A DNA stretch of 64,000 bases from Salinimicrobium sp049680855 (GTDB lineage Bacteria; Bacteroidota; Bacteroidia; Flavobacteriales; Flavobacteriaceae): contig NZ_JBMPGS010000002.1 of the NCBI RefSeq assembly GCF_049680855.1, forward strand, positions 496,001 through 560,000, in the 5' to 3' direction. How positions within the stretch are numbered: position 1 is the first letter of the stretch; every line of letters starts with the position of its first letter. The notes beneath the pieces are model-generated. The model had not been told where the DNA came from and ran no database searches. It was given only the letters and a program-made list of their open reading frames with translations. The translations under genes and the position numbers were made by a program. Shown here in pieces: positions 33,070 through 42,301 of this stretch.

Positions 33070-33816
33070 ATGATACAACCTGTACAGATATTAGTAGTTG
33101 AAGATGAAATGATCATTGCGGCCAATATTTCCCTGCAACTTAGTGAAATGGGTTTTGAAGTTTCGGGAATCATTCCCAGGGGAGAAGATGCGGTACAGCA
33201 CATAAGGAACAATCCGCCAGAGATTGTCTTAATTGATATACAGCTTAAGGGCGATTTAGACGGGATAGAAACTGCTCAAAAAATGCAGGAAATTAATGAT
33301 GAAATTGCTATAATTTATCTTACTGCCAATGCCGATGAATACAACTTCAATCGGGCGAAATTGACTCATCCATATGCATTCATCTCCAAACCTTTTAAGA
33401 AACTGGATTTACAGCGTAGTATTGAACTTACCATAAGCCAATTGAAATGCAGACCCGATGCCTCACTTGTGCCATCTAAAAATAAAGATTCTTCATTCGT
33501 GTTGAAGGATTGTTTATTTGTTAGACATCAGGAAAAGATGGTGAAGGTCAATATAGGTGCCATTCGTTACATAGAAGCCGAACGCAACTACTGCAGGATA
33601 TTTTCTGAAGATAAACAATACCTGCTGGTCACCACCCTAAAGAAGATGAATGAAAAATTACCCGAAAAGCACTTTTTTCGAATCCACAGGTCTTATATCA
33701 TTAATCTTGCACAGATAGAAGAGATTGCGGGTACTCACGTAGTAATTTCCCGGAAAGCCATTCCTATGGCAAAAGGAGTTCGACCAGAACTTCTAAAGAG
33801 GTTACAAACCATATAA
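33070..33816 (+). CDS. LytTR-family response regulator
   Basis: A 248-residue regulator. The receiver (1-125) carries VVEDEM, phospho-Asp56 in IVLIDIQLKGDLDGIE, Thr in IYLTANADE, and Lys in FISKPFKK. The LytTR DNA-binding domain (about 145-248) shows KMVKVNIGAIRYIEAERNYC, KKMNEKLPEKHFFRIHRSYI, and the closing VRPELLKRL. Its probable partner is the TPR histidine kinase at 35391-37352, encoded on the other strand just beyond three small exported proteins. Confidence 0.9.
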   Translation: MIQPVQILVVEDEMIIAANISLQLSEMGFEVSGIIPRGEDAVQHIRNNPPEIVLIDIQLKGDLDGIETAQKMQEINDEIAIIYLTANADEYNFNRAKLTHPYAFISKPFKKLDLQRSIELTISQLKCRPDASLVPSKNKDSSFVLKDCLFVRHQEKMVKVNIGAIRYIEAERNYCRIFSEDKQYLLVTTLKKMNEKLPEKHFFRIHRSYIINLAQIEEIAGTHVVISRKAIPMAKGVRPELLKRLQTI

Positions 33817-33927
33817 GCTTCGGTAAAATTACTGGCAGTTAGGACAATTCCACCTTCCTTTCGTCCTAAAACCCTTGTTTTCATACACCTACAGAAGTAA
33901 ATTCCTTCCCAATTAAAATCTTTTATT

Positions 33928-34689
33928 ATGAAAACAAGTAACTTTATTCTAGTACTGTTTGCTGCACTACTACTGCAGTCAAACCTCTTAATTGCTCAAA
34001 ATGCCACCCGGGCATATTGGATTCACGAAGACCAGGTAAAACCTTCTATGGTGAAAGAATATGAGTCCGTTACCAAAGATTTTATTGATGCCTGCCAGGA
34101 ACATAAAGTCCAGGATGCAGACTGGACTACAGCAAGTATTAATGATGGAAAATACCTGACCATTGTGCCTATTCAAGAAATGGCCGATCTGGATAAAAAT
34201 CCCCTCGCTCCTTTAGCTGAAAAAATGGGTGAAGAAAACTTTTCAAAGATCTTTACAAGATTCAATAAATGCTATGACGCGCACCGCGATTATATCGTGC
34301 ATTTGATCAATGACATGTCCTATATGCCAAATGGCTTAACGACGAATACCGATGGGGAGAATTATAGAAAATGGCATTTCTTTCATGTCACTCCTAATAA
34401 CGTTTCCAACCTAAGAGCAAAGATGAATGAAATTAAAGCGCTTTATGAGAAAAAGAACGCAAAACAACATTTTAGGATCTACCGGAATGGCTTTGGGACC
34501 AATGGCGATTATTACCTCGCAGTTATTTCAGCGAAAGATGCAGAATCCTATGCCAAAACTTCGAGAGAGACAGATGAGCTCTTGGGAGCGGAAGGCGCAA
34601 AACTCTTTGAGGAGATGATGAATTATGTGCACCGGTACGAATCTAAAACAGGGCAAATGCGACCAGACCTCGCATACACCGCCAATTAA
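33928..34689 (+). CDS. Exported protein, possible ferredoxin-like repeat, unknown
   Basis: A 253-residue exported protein (signal peptide ending NLLIAQ). Two halves each look like a small alpha/beta unit: WIHEDQVKPSMVKEYESVTK then DADWTTASINDGKYLTIVPI, and WHFFHVTPNNVSNLRAKMNE then FRIYRNGFGTNGDYYLAVIS. This pattern fits a duplicated dimeric alpha-beta-barrel fold, but without catalytic residues I can name. First of three forward genes (33928-35380). Confidence 0.7.
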   Translation: MKTSNFILVLFAALLLQSNLLIAQNATRAYWIHEDQVKPSMVKEYESVTKDFIDACQEHKVQDADWTTASINDGKYLTIVPIQEMADLDKNPLAPLAEKMGEENFSKIFTRFNKCYDAHRDYIVHLINDMSYMPNGLTTNTDGENYRKWHFFHVTPNNVSNLRAKMNEIKALYEKKNAKQHFRIYRNGFGTNGDYYLAVISAKDAESYAKTSRETDELLGAEGAKLFEEMMNYVHRYESKTGQMRPDLAYTAN

Positions 34690-34695
34690 TTATTC

Positions 34696-34710
34696 AAAAA
34701 TGACATTTTA
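34696..34710. repeat. Copy of the AAAAATGNCATTTTT palindrome (14/15)
   Basis: TTCAAAAATGACATTTTA directly precedes and touches the ATG of the next gene (34710). Confidence 0.6.
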
Positions 34711-35126
34711 TGAAGACTTTCAAGAGCCATCCCGCATTTTTGCTCTTACTCTTGTCTCTTTCCTGGAACCTCCATAGCCAGAATATTGACAACAAGTTGG
34801 TAGTTAAACAAATATATGATGTGCTACAAGAAAAGAATGTTTCCTTCACAGCGATAAAAATTCTAACTCCGGCAATAAATTGGAATGACGCCGAACCAGG
34901 AACTGATAATTTCGACAAGTATAAAATTACATTGCATTCCACAATGCAAAACAAGTGGCAGCATCTTCAATTTAAAGATTTAAAGTTTGAAGAACCAGTA
35001 GAAAATGAAGTGGTGGTTACTGGTATAATCATGGGGCGGCAGTTAACCGAGTGCGAATATATTCTAACAAGATTTAAACACTCCTGGTATTTAAAAAAGG
35101 GGGAAATAACAGGCTTTTCAGAATAA
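34710..35126 (+). CDS. Small exported protein, unknown
   Basis: A 138-residue exported protein (hydrophobic stretch LLLLLSLSWNLHSQ, cleavage near SQ). The mature part begins NIDNKLVVKQIYDVLQEKNV and continues with alternating polar strands. No motif is recognised. It starts 20 bases after the previous gene and lies 14 bases before the next, so the three are probably one transcript. Confidence 0.65.
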   Translation: MKTFKSHPAFLLLLLSLSWNLHSQNIDNKLVVKQIYDVLQEKNVSFTAIKILTPAINWNDAEPGTDNFDKYKITLHSTMQNKWQHLQFKDLKFEEPVENEVVVTGIIMGRQLTECEYILTRFKHSWYLKKGEITGFSE

Positions 35127-35140
35127 ATATACTGTGAAAT

Positions 35141-35380
35141 ATGAAAGTACTGGCATTTATTGTTTTAGGCTTAATTGTATTTGTTACCTGTAATCATATG
35201 AATATAGGTCATACTTTGAAATCTTCAGAAATTAAAAGCTCCAAGAAAGTAATGGAAGGCTATGAAGAATTCCAACTGGGGTTTTTCAGAAACCGAAACT
35301 ACCTTTCTGCAATGATGGAAGCGAAGGGAAAAAGTTCTGCGCAGGGAAAGCCTGTTGAGGGTTATAACTTTAAATTTTAA
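35141..35380 (+). CDS. Small lipoprotein, unknown
   Basis: A 79-residue product with a lipobox-like end of its hydrophobic segment (LIVFVTCNH, Cys17). The mature part is a basic, Gly/Asn-containing peptide ending EGYNFKF. Converges tightly (10 bases) on the kinase gene. I do not recognise it. Confidence 0.5.
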   Translation: MKVLAFIVLGLIVFVTCNHMNIGHTLKSSEIKSSKKVMEGYEEFQLGFFRNRNYLSAMMEAKGKSSAQGKPVEGYNFKF

Positions 35381-35390
35381 TTTTAGGGAT

Positions 35391-37352
35391 TTAGTGAGGA
35401 CGGTTAATTTTAAAATTGAAGAAGTATTGTGTTCCGGCGTTATAGACCACCTGCATTTGACCATTGAGTTGCTGGGTGAGCAATTTAATTAGTCTTGTTC
35501 CAAATCCTGTTCCTTTGATGGACTTTTCTTTATTGAACCCAATCCCATTATCTTTTACTGTCAATTCAATTTCTCTGGAGAATTTTTGATTTAACTGAAT
35601 AATTATTTCTCCCGGCTGTTCTTCCGGAAAGGCATATTTAAGACTGTTTGTTAATAATTCGTTGATGATAAGCCCCAAAGGCACTGCCGTATCTACATCA
35701 AGATGCACCTTTGGCATATCATATTTAATTTTAATGCGGTTTTCTTCTCCAAAGGAATCTAGTACGTGGCTCCCCAAGCTGGCAAAATAGTCTTTCATTT
35801 CTATAGATGAAAGGTGATTCTTTTGATATAAACGTTGATGAATCATACTCATGGAAAAAACCCTGTTCTGACTCTCCTGCATTGCGCTCTTCACCTTAGG
35901 ATTTTTGATTTGAGCAGTTTGAAGAGCAAGTAAACTGGAAATGATCTCAAGATTGTTCTTCACCCTATGGTGGATTTCCTTTAATAAAAATTCTTTTTCA
36001 CTATTTTGTTTTTTTAGCAACCTGTTTTTCTTTCTATTATTGCGGAAACTGATAAACAACACCAGCAATATCATAAAGAGGAGAGCAGCAAAAAGGCTGA
36101 TAAAGTTTTGTCTCGTTTGTTGCTGTATCAATCTTGTTTCCTGCAGCTGAATGGTGTTCTCTTTTTGAGCAACATTAAATTCTGTTTCAAGTTGAGAAAT
36201 TCTTTTATCTGCTTCTGCAGTAAAAACAATGCTATTAAGGGAATCATAGATTGAAAAGGCCTCATATGCCTCCTTAAATTGGGAGTTGCCAGCATAAGCT
36301 TTTCCCAGGCTTTCATATGCCTTACTTAAAAAGAAACCGTCGCCAAAAAGCGGTGTAGCCACTTCTATCGACTTCCTGATATTCTTTACGGCAGCCTGAT
36401 GATTCCCGGTGCGACTTTGCAGTTCCCCAACCGAAAGATAAGAACGCATAAGCATAAAGGCGTTATCTAGCAGGTATGCGTATCTAATTGCATTCTGCCC
36501 GGCCTCTTCGGCTTTTTTGGGATCTTCCATGATGGAATACAACTCTACAAGTGAAATATACACATCACTTAAGTTATTGTAGAATCCATAGCGCTCGCCA
36601 ATCTCTATAGAACGTTGATAATATTCCAAAGCTTCATCGTACCGCTCCAGGCTTAAATAATTATTTCCAACTACATAAAGTGTGAAATCGTAATCCAGAT
36701 CGTCCAGTCCTCTTTGTTCAAAAAAGGATAGTGACTTTAAACCATATTCCAAGCCTTCCTCGTATTTCTCCTGCTTCCAGAATAAGTTGCTGAGATCACT
36801 GTAAGCAAGCCCAATGGCTTTATAATCGTTGAGCTTTTCTCCCAATCGTAAAGATTCCAGGGCAAAATCTGCCGCTCTTCCCAATTGCCCCCTGCGTTCG
36901 TATACATAACCTAACTGAGTGTTCAAAAATGCGAGATCGCTTTCATTTACTTTATTTTTTGCCTCCCGTAAAACTTCTTCGGCTGCGTCAAGTTTTTCCT
37001 GCCTCAAGAGAATGGCACCTTGCGTGATCTGGAACCTTCCATGCCACAGGTTATTATTCATTTCAGAAGCTGTTTTCAAACCTGTTTCTGTAAAACCCAT
37101 GGCAGTGGAAAGATTACGAGTATGCCAGTAATAAGCCAAATCATTGAGAACCGACAATTTCACTGTATCATTCTCAATTTTGTCCAGAGCACTTTCCATC
37201 TCCTGGAGATAAGAAAAGGAAAAGTCATCGGTTTCTACAAAGATTTTCCTGTAGGGATCAGGTTTTGTAAAGTCGAAGATTTGTCCAAAACCTGCATGAC
37301 TAATGAAGGTTAAAAACAGAAACACCAGAACGATATCTTTTATCGTTTTCAA
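35391..37352 (-). CDS. TPR-containing sensor histidine kinase, HisKA_2 type
   Basis: A 653-residue inner-membrane kinase. A signal peptide (VFLFLTFISHAGFGQ) is followed by about eight TPR-like helical hairpins in the periplasm (for example LGYVYERRGQLGRAADFALE), one membrane segment near 395-415 (FISLFAALLFMILLVLFISF), then the HisKA_2 phospho-acceptor LLKEIHHRVKNNLEIISSLL (His about 462) and an HATPase domain (NSLKYAFPEE, NGIGFN, GTGFGTRLI). No ATG fits the N-terminus; TTG at 37352 gives a perfect signal peptide. The nearby LytTR regulator (33070) is its likely partner. Confidence 0.9.
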   Translation of the reverse strand: MKTIKDIVLVFLFLTFISHAGFGQIFDFTKPDPYRKIFVETDDFSFSYLQEMESALDKIENDTVKLSVLNDLAYYWHTRNLSTAMGFTETGLKTASEMNNNLWHGRFQITQGAILLRQEKLDAAEEVLREAKNKVNESDLAFLNTQLGYVYERRGQLGRAADFALESLRLGEKLNDYKAIGLAYSDLSNLFWKQEKYEEGLEYGLKSLSFFEQRGLDDLDYDFTLYVVGNNYLSLERYDEALEYYQRSIEIGERYGFYNNLSDVYISLVELYSIMEDPKKAEEAGQNAIRYAYLLDNAFMLMRSYLSVGELQSRTGNHQAAVKNIRKSIEVATPLFGDGFFLSKAYESLGKAYAGNSQFKEAYEAFSIYDSLNSIVFTAEADKRISQLETEFNVAQKENTIQLQETRLIQQQTRQNFISLFAALLFMILLVLFISFRNNRKKNRLLKKQNSEKEFLLKEIHHRVKNNLEIISSLLALQTAQIKNPKVKSAMQESQNRVFSMSMIHQRLYQKNHLSSIEMKDYFASLGSHVLDSFGEENRIKIKYDMPKVHLDVDTAVPLGLIINELLTNSLKYAFPEEQPGEIIIQLNQKFSREIELTVKDNGIGFNKEKSIKGTGFGTRLIKLLTQQLNGQMQVVYNAGTQYFFNFKINRPH

Positions 37353-37525
37353 GAACTTTAATTTTAAGGCACCTCTGATAAAGGTACCACTAAAAAATTG
37401 TAGTTCAACAACTTAACCAGCTCCCTAATAAAAAATAATGATACTCCGTCTAGAATTTTTTACGTAAGCTGATAAACCATAAATAATTTACACCTACTTT
37501 CCATCGAGAAATAATAGATCAGGAT

Positions 37526-39232
37526 TTAGTAACCCACTGCTTTATCATCTCCCCTGCGATCGGCTCCACCTTCAAGTTTACCGTCTGGAAGCACCAGGAT
37601 AGCATCCACTTTGCCCAGTATCCTGGATTGGCCTTCGCTAAATTCATATCCCTTTTGCTTCAGCGTTTCAAGAATTTCGGGATCAAAGGAATTGGGTTCA
37701 AACAGGATCTCATCGGGCAGCCATTGGTGGTGAAATCGAGGAGCATTTACCGCGTCCTGCATACTCATGTCATAATCTGCAACGTTTAAGATGGTTTGCA
37801 TGACTGAAGTTATAATAGTAGACCCTCCCGGTGAACCAAGCACCATGAATAGGTTTCCGTTCTTCTCTACAATAGTTGGGGTCATTGAACTCAGCATTCT
37901 TTTCCCTGGCTCAATGGCATTAGCTTCGGCTCCAATCAACCCAAACATATTTGGCACTCCTGGTTTAGCACTAAAATCGTCCATTTCATTATTTAAGAAG
38001 AAGCCCAGCTCTTCCGCATATAATTTAGACCCGTAAGCACCATTTAAGGTTGTAGTGACAGCTACGGCATTCCCTTCGGAATCTACAATTGAATAATGCG
38101 TCGTTTCCATACTTTCATAGCCCACAATTTCCCCATGTTCTAAAGAAGAAGAAGGTGTGGCGTGGGAAAACGAGAAATTTTTCATTCTCTCCTGCAGGTA
38201 GTCTTCACTTAATAGCGTATCCACAGGTATATCTACAAAATCAGGATCTCCTAAGTAGAAACTACGATCGGCATAAGCTCTGCGTTCGGCTTCTGTAATT
38301 AGCTGTATCATTTTAGCGGAATTATGACCATATTCTTCCAGGGGAAAATCTTCTATCATTTTCATGATCTGCCCCATTACGATGCCGCCACTGGAGGGCG
38401 GAGACATGGCAAAAATTTGCAGATCATCATATTGAAATGAAACTGGATCCCTCCACTTTGCCTCGTAACTTATAAGGTCTTCCATGGTTATTATTCCTCC
38501 GTTTTGCTGAAGAAAATTCAGAAGTTTTTCGCCTGTGCTGCCGCCATAAAACTCCTCCCTGCCATTAGAGGCCAGCCGCTCAAGAGTATTTGCTAATGCG
38601 AGATTTCTAAGCGTGTCACCTTCCTTTAATTCTTGAGAATACAAGATGCTGTCCCTGTTGACACGAAGAAATGATTCTCGGTAATGCGCCAGCGTATTCA
38701 TTTGATTTTCTGTAATGCTATAGCCATTTTTGGCCAGTGCGATCACCGGAGCAAGAATTTCTGCCAGGGGCAGGCTCCCAAATTTTTCATGTACTGCAAA
38801 GATTCCGGCGACGGTTCCCGGTACTCCAACTGCTAGTCCACCGTAACGACTCCTTTCTGAAATTACATTTCCTGCACTGTCCTGGTACATTGTTCTTTCT
38901 GCAGCCAAAGGTGCTTTTTCCCGATAATCCAGAGCTCCGGTTTCGCCATCATGCATCCGGTACACCATGAATCCGCCGCCGCCAAGGTTTCCCGCAAAAG
39001 GATAAACCACAGCCAAAGCCATCTCTGTGGCAACCATGGCATCAAAAGCGTTTCCACCCTGTTTCATTATCTGCACGCCTATTTTTGAAGCTTCTTCACG
39101 CGCCGAAACTACCATTGCATTGGAAACAACCAGTCCGCGCTCTTTAACAAGCGAAGGGGCGGCAGTTTTTTCTTTCGCAGAATCACAGGAAAACATTGAA
39201 AGAAAGACTACTAGTAAAATGAACTTCTTCAT
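37526..39232 (-). CDS. ggt: Gamma-glutamyltransferase, lipoprotein form
   Basis: A 568-residue Ntn-hydrolase that splits glutathione and gamma-glutamyl compounds and self-cleaves. A lipobox (LSMFSC, Cys16) anchors it to the envelope. The autoprocessing/nucleophile Thr378 lies in METTHYSIVDSEGNAVAVTTTLN (split as two blocks here), preceding the small subunit. EKAPLAA, GGLAVGVPGTVAG and RMLSSMTPTI are other signatures. Monocistronic. Confidence 0.92.
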   Translation of the reverse strand: MKKFILLVVFLSMFSCDSAKEKTAAPSLVKERGLVVSNAMVVSAREEASKIGVQIMKQGGNAFDAMVATEMALAVVYPFAGNLGGGGFMVYRMHDGETGALDYREKAPLAAERTMYQDSAGNVISERSRYGGLAVGVPGTVAGIFAVHEKFGSLPLAEILAPVIALAKNGYSITENQMNTLAHYRESFLRVNRDSILYSQELKEGDTLRNLALANTLERLASNGREEFYGGSTGEKLLNFLQQNGGIITMEDLISYEAKWRDPVSFQYDDLQIFAMSPPSSGGIVMGQIMKMIEDFPLEEYGHNSAKMIQLITEAERRAYADRSFYLGDPDFVDIPVDTLLSEDYLQERMKNFSFSHATPSSSLEHGEIVGYESMETTHYSIVDSEGNAVAVTTTLNGAYGSKLYAEELGFFLNNEMDDFSAKPGVPNMFGLIGAEANAIEPGKRMLSSMTPTIVEKNGNLFMVLGSPGGSTIITSVMQTILNVADYDMSMQDAVNAPRFHHQWLPDEILFEPNSFDPEILETLKQKGYEFSEGQSRILGKVDAILVLPDGKLEGGADRRGDDKAVGY

Positions 39233-39558
39233 ATAATTCTCAGGTAAATTTTGTTGGTAGTTGTTATAAATTTCTGAACAGCTGTAGTTCAGAAAAACAA
39301 AATTCTAAAGTAAAAAAAATATGGCAGGAAAAAATACCGGCTGCTGTTTCTTAAATCCTAATTTATATGCTGAAATACTTTAGGACTGAAGCTAAAGTTC
39401 ATTCAAAAAAAGGATTTAAAAAGATCATTTTTGGATGCTATTGTAATCTATAAAAGATTCCGAAATAAATGCTGCAGAAGTATTTGATTTTGTTAATTGA
39501 AAAATAGTAACTTTAATTTACTGAATTTGAATACCTAACCTTTACAACTAAAATCCAT
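39233..39558. other. Divergent intergenic region with gapN promoter
   Basis: AT-rich. It carries a degenerate palindrome half-copy (39426-39436) and the promoter described separately. Nothing else was recognised. Confidence 0.4.
39483..39515 (+). promoter_or_regulatory. Bacteroidetes-type promoter of the GapN-like gene
   Basis: TTTG (39483-39486), 21-base spacer, then TAACTTTA (39508-39515), one mismatch from TAnnTTTG. About 43 bases before the ATG. Confidence 0.5.
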
Positions 39559-41136
39559 ATGAGCATCCCTGAAAAATTTGCCATTACAGAAAAACTGAAA
39601 CAAACTACTTACCTGTCAAACGGAGAACTAATTACCTGGAATGGTAAAATGGACGAAGTGTATTCCACGATTTCAGCTACAGAAGATTACCAGCCTACCC
39701 TTCTTGGCAGCGTACCTCATATGGATAAAGATACGGCACTCGAAGCGCTGCAATCGGCATGTGATGCATACGCCCGCGGCCAGGGAGACTGGCCAACCAT
39801 GAAAGAAGGTGAACGAATTCAATGTATGCAAAAGTTCGTTGAACAAATGAAAACGAAGCGCGAAGAAGTCGTAAAATACCTCATGTGGGAAATTGGAAAA
39901 AATTTACCAGACTCTGAAAAAGAATTTGACCGTACCGTTGAATATATAGAAGACACGATCGAGGATTACAAGCAACTGGACCGTGATTCCTCAAAGTTTA
40001 CAAAAAGGGATGGTGTCTATGCCCATATTCGGCGCGGTCCTTTAGGAGTCGTGCTTTGTCTAGGTCCTTACAATTATCCTTTAAATGAAACTTTTGCCTT
40101 ACTTATTCCCGCCATTATCATGGGAAACACGGTGGTGTTTAAACCTGCCAAACACGGGGTACTTTTACTCTCTCCCCTACTGGAAGCTTTCAAAACCAGC
40201 TTTCCTAAAGGTGTCGTAAATGTCATTTATGGGCGCGGACGCGAAGTTGCCGCACCCATCATGGCTACTGGAAAAGTAGATGTGCTGGCGCTAATTGGTA
40301 ATAGCAAATCGGCTATTGCATTACAAGACCAGCATCCTCATAAGAATAGATTGCGTCTTGTTTTAGGATTGGAAGCTAAAAATCCTGCGATCATTTTACC
40401 CGATGCAGATCTTGATTTAACGATTCAGGAATGTCTCGCCGGAACTCTCTCCTTTAACGGGCAACGTTGTACCGCTCTTAAAATTATATATGTTCATGAA
40501 GATATTCGGGAGGAATTTAATAAACGTTATGCCGAACAGGTAGATAAGCTCAAATTCGGAAATCCTTGGGAAGAAGGAGTGAAACTCACTCCCCTCCCCG
40601 AACCCGATAAACCTCAGTACATCCAGGAACTTATAGATGATGCCAGGCAAAAAGGTGCTGAAATTATCAACAAAAAAGGTGGTGAAACTTCCAATAATTA
40701 CATTTTCCCAGCAGTTCTTTATCCTGTAACCAAAGAAATGCGCGTGTACCAGGAAGAGCAATTTGGTCCGGTGGTACCCATTAAACCATTTACTGACATC
40801 CAGGAAATTTTAGATGAAATGGCCGACTCAAATTATGGCCAACAGGTAAGTCTATTTGGAAAAGACATTCAGGAACTGGCACCGCTTATTGATACTTTAG
40901 TGAACCTTGTTTGCAGGGTAAACCTCAACAGCTCCTGCCAGCGTGGGCCTGATGTTTTCCCGTTTACCGGCCGAAAAGATTCTGCTGTTGGAACTTTGAG
41001 TGTACACGATGCTCTAAGATCGTTCTCCATAAGAACCTTTGTAGCATCTAAGGATAACACATATAACAACCAGATTCTGCAAGAACTGCTAAATTCAAAA
41101 AATTCCAATTTTGTAAATACAGATTACTTGCTTTAA
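39559..41136 (+). CDS. gapN: NADP-dependent non-phosphorylating glyceraldehyde-3-phosphate dehydrogenase-like
   Basis: A 525-residue aldehyde dehydrogenase. The closest recognisable subfamily is GapN, which oxidises glyceraldehyde 3-phosphate directly to 3-phosphoglycerate and makes NADPH. The nucleophile Cys304 is in FNGQRCTALK and the general base Glu272 in LGLEAKNPAI. LGPYNYPLNE and GNTVVFKPAK bind cofactor. NLNSSCQRGPDVFPFTGRKD is a typical C-terminal block of the group. Monocistronic, converging within 7 bases on heme oxygenase. Substrate specificity inferred. Confidence 0.85.
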   Translation: MSIPEKFAITEKLKQTTYLSNGELITWNGKMDEVYSTISATEDYQPTLLGSVPHMDKDTALEALQSACDAYARGQGDWPTMKEGERIQCMQKFVEQMKTKREEVVKYLMWEIGKNLPDSEKEFDRTVEYIEDTIEDYKQLDRDSSKFTKRDGVYAHIRRGPLGVVLCLGPYNYPLNETFALLIPAIIMGNTVVFKPAKHGVLLLSPLLEAFKTSFPKGVVNVIYGRGREVAAPIMATGKVDVLALIGNSKSAIALQDQHPHKNRLRLVLGLEAKNPAIILPDADLDLTIQECLAGTLSFNGQRCTALKIIYVHEDIREEFNKRYAEQVDKLKFGNPWEEGVKLTPLPEPDKPQYIQELIDDARQKGAEIINKKGGETSNNYIFPAVLYPVTKEMRVYQEEQFGPVVPIKPFTDIQEILDEMADSNYGQQVSLFGKDIQELAPLIDTLVNLVCRVNLNSSCQRGPDVFPFTGRKDSAVGTLSVHDALRSFSIRTFVASKDNTYNNQILQELLNSKNSNFVNTDYLL

Positions 41137-41143
41137 CCGCTTT

Positions 41144-41704
41144 TTAGATGGCAGTTTTCCCGGCTTCAGAAAAGATTTTCCCGAAAAATCGAAAAGTTTC
41201 TCTGGCTTTTTCGACGGCAATATTTTCTTCTTCTTTTGAAAAATGGTAGTTCTGGAGCTTCTTTTTAAAGAGGTTCCAGTTTTTCACGTCGTCTCTTTTT
41301 CCATTAAAGAAATGTTGCTCCCCCAGGTGCGAAAGCTGCGGACATTTTTGAAGTTCCCGGCCAATCACCAGTCCACCCATGGCCGAACCTTCTACCACAT
41401 AAGCCGCGCCCAGAGCTTCAGCTTTACTGTCACAACTAAATTCCCTGTCAAACTTTGCCGCTATAGAGTAATCAATATTTAAATTTTTAAGATCTTTTTT
41501 AAGCTGCTCATGTTTGGTTGCAGGATAGTCTGAAAGATAGCCGGAAATGGCATTTTCGGTGACCTTGTAGGCAATATAATTCTGAAGTAATAAAAACTTA
41601 TATTCTTCCAGAGTGATTGAGTGATCGATGATTTTACTGGCCTCGTTCTCCTTCTCAATTTCCTCATGAAGCTCCCGTGTCGCTTCTCTAAGCCTTTCTA
41701 TCAT
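41144..41704 (-). CDS. bphO: Biliverdin-forming heme oxygenase (BphO type)
   Basis: A heme-oxygenase-fold protein of 186 residues from ATG 41704, which overlaps the end of the response regulator by 17 bases (translational coupling). The proximal-His helix is ERLREATRELHEEIEKE; the distal helix carries YVVEGSAMGGLVIGREL. It opens heme to biliverdin IX-alpha, the chromophore of the phytochrome two genes upstream. Last gene of the phytochrome operon. Confidence 0.87.
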   Translation of the reverse strand: MIERLREATRELHEEIEKENEASKIIDHSITLEEYKFLLLQNYIAYKVTENAISGYLSDYPATKHEQLKKDLKNLNIDYSIAAKFDREFSCDSKAEALGAAYVVEGSAMGGLVIGRELQKCPQLSHLGEQHFFNGKRDDVKNWNLFKKKLQNYHFSKEEENIAVEKARETFRFFGKIFSEAGKTAI

Positions 41705-42251
41705 TATCTCCGGTTTTGAATTGCCCCATGCTCTCCCTAATTTTTCCAATATTTTCTCTCTGCTCTTTATTATCGGCCTTTAAAGAATCCAGATAATTAT
41801 AAATCTGGTTTACAGCAATCTTATTATTTCGAATCTGTTCCCTAATATCTTTCTTTGCAACCATTGTAAAAACTACCTTTTTTAAGAGCGGTTCTAATTT
41901 CTCGTCCAGAACATCCATATGTTTCTTAAGAATATATCCCGAACCACCTGCCAAAATAGTGTGTGCTGCCAGTTCTTCATCATTGATGGTCCCGGTGAGG
42001 AAAATAAAGGTCACAGATGAATCTATATCTAATGCAAGTTCCAGCACTTCCATACCGGTACAAGTAGGTAGATTATAGTCAGAAATTATAACATCGGGCA
42101 CAAAATTTATCAGCATATGCTTGCAATCCTCCAGGTTATCTACCACCTCAATTTCGGGGGCTTCCACGATCTTTGCAATCTTTCTCTTTATAAGAACTGC
42201 ATCCGTTTCCAGATCTTCTACAAGTAATATACGTAAGGGTAATCTAATCAT
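41688..42251 (-). CDS. CheY-like response regulator of the phytochrome operon
   Basis: A 187-residue single-domain regulator with a helical tail. The receiver shows LRILLVEDLETDAVL, phospho-Asp58 in VIISDYNLPTCTGMEVLE, Thr in FIFLTGTIND and Lys in YILKKHMDV. It resembles the Rcp1-type regulators that receive phosphate from phytochromes. The C-terminal helical stretch (about 130-187) has no DNA-binding motif, so the output is by protein interaction. Third gene of the operon. Confidence 0.88.
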   Translation of the reverse strand: MIRLPLRILLVEDLETDAVLIKRKIAKIVEAPEIEVVDNLEDCKHMLINFVPDVIISDYNLPTCTGMEVLELALDIDSSVTFIFLTGTINDEELAAHTILAGGSGYILKKHMDVLDEKLEPLLKKVVFTMVAKKDIREQIRNNKIAVNQIYNYLDSLKADNKEQRENIGKIRESMGQFKTGDNDRKA

Positions 42252-42301
42252 TCGTCGAATTTTGCTATGCCGTCACATCATTTGGGCAGCTTTCTGGAAA
42301 A

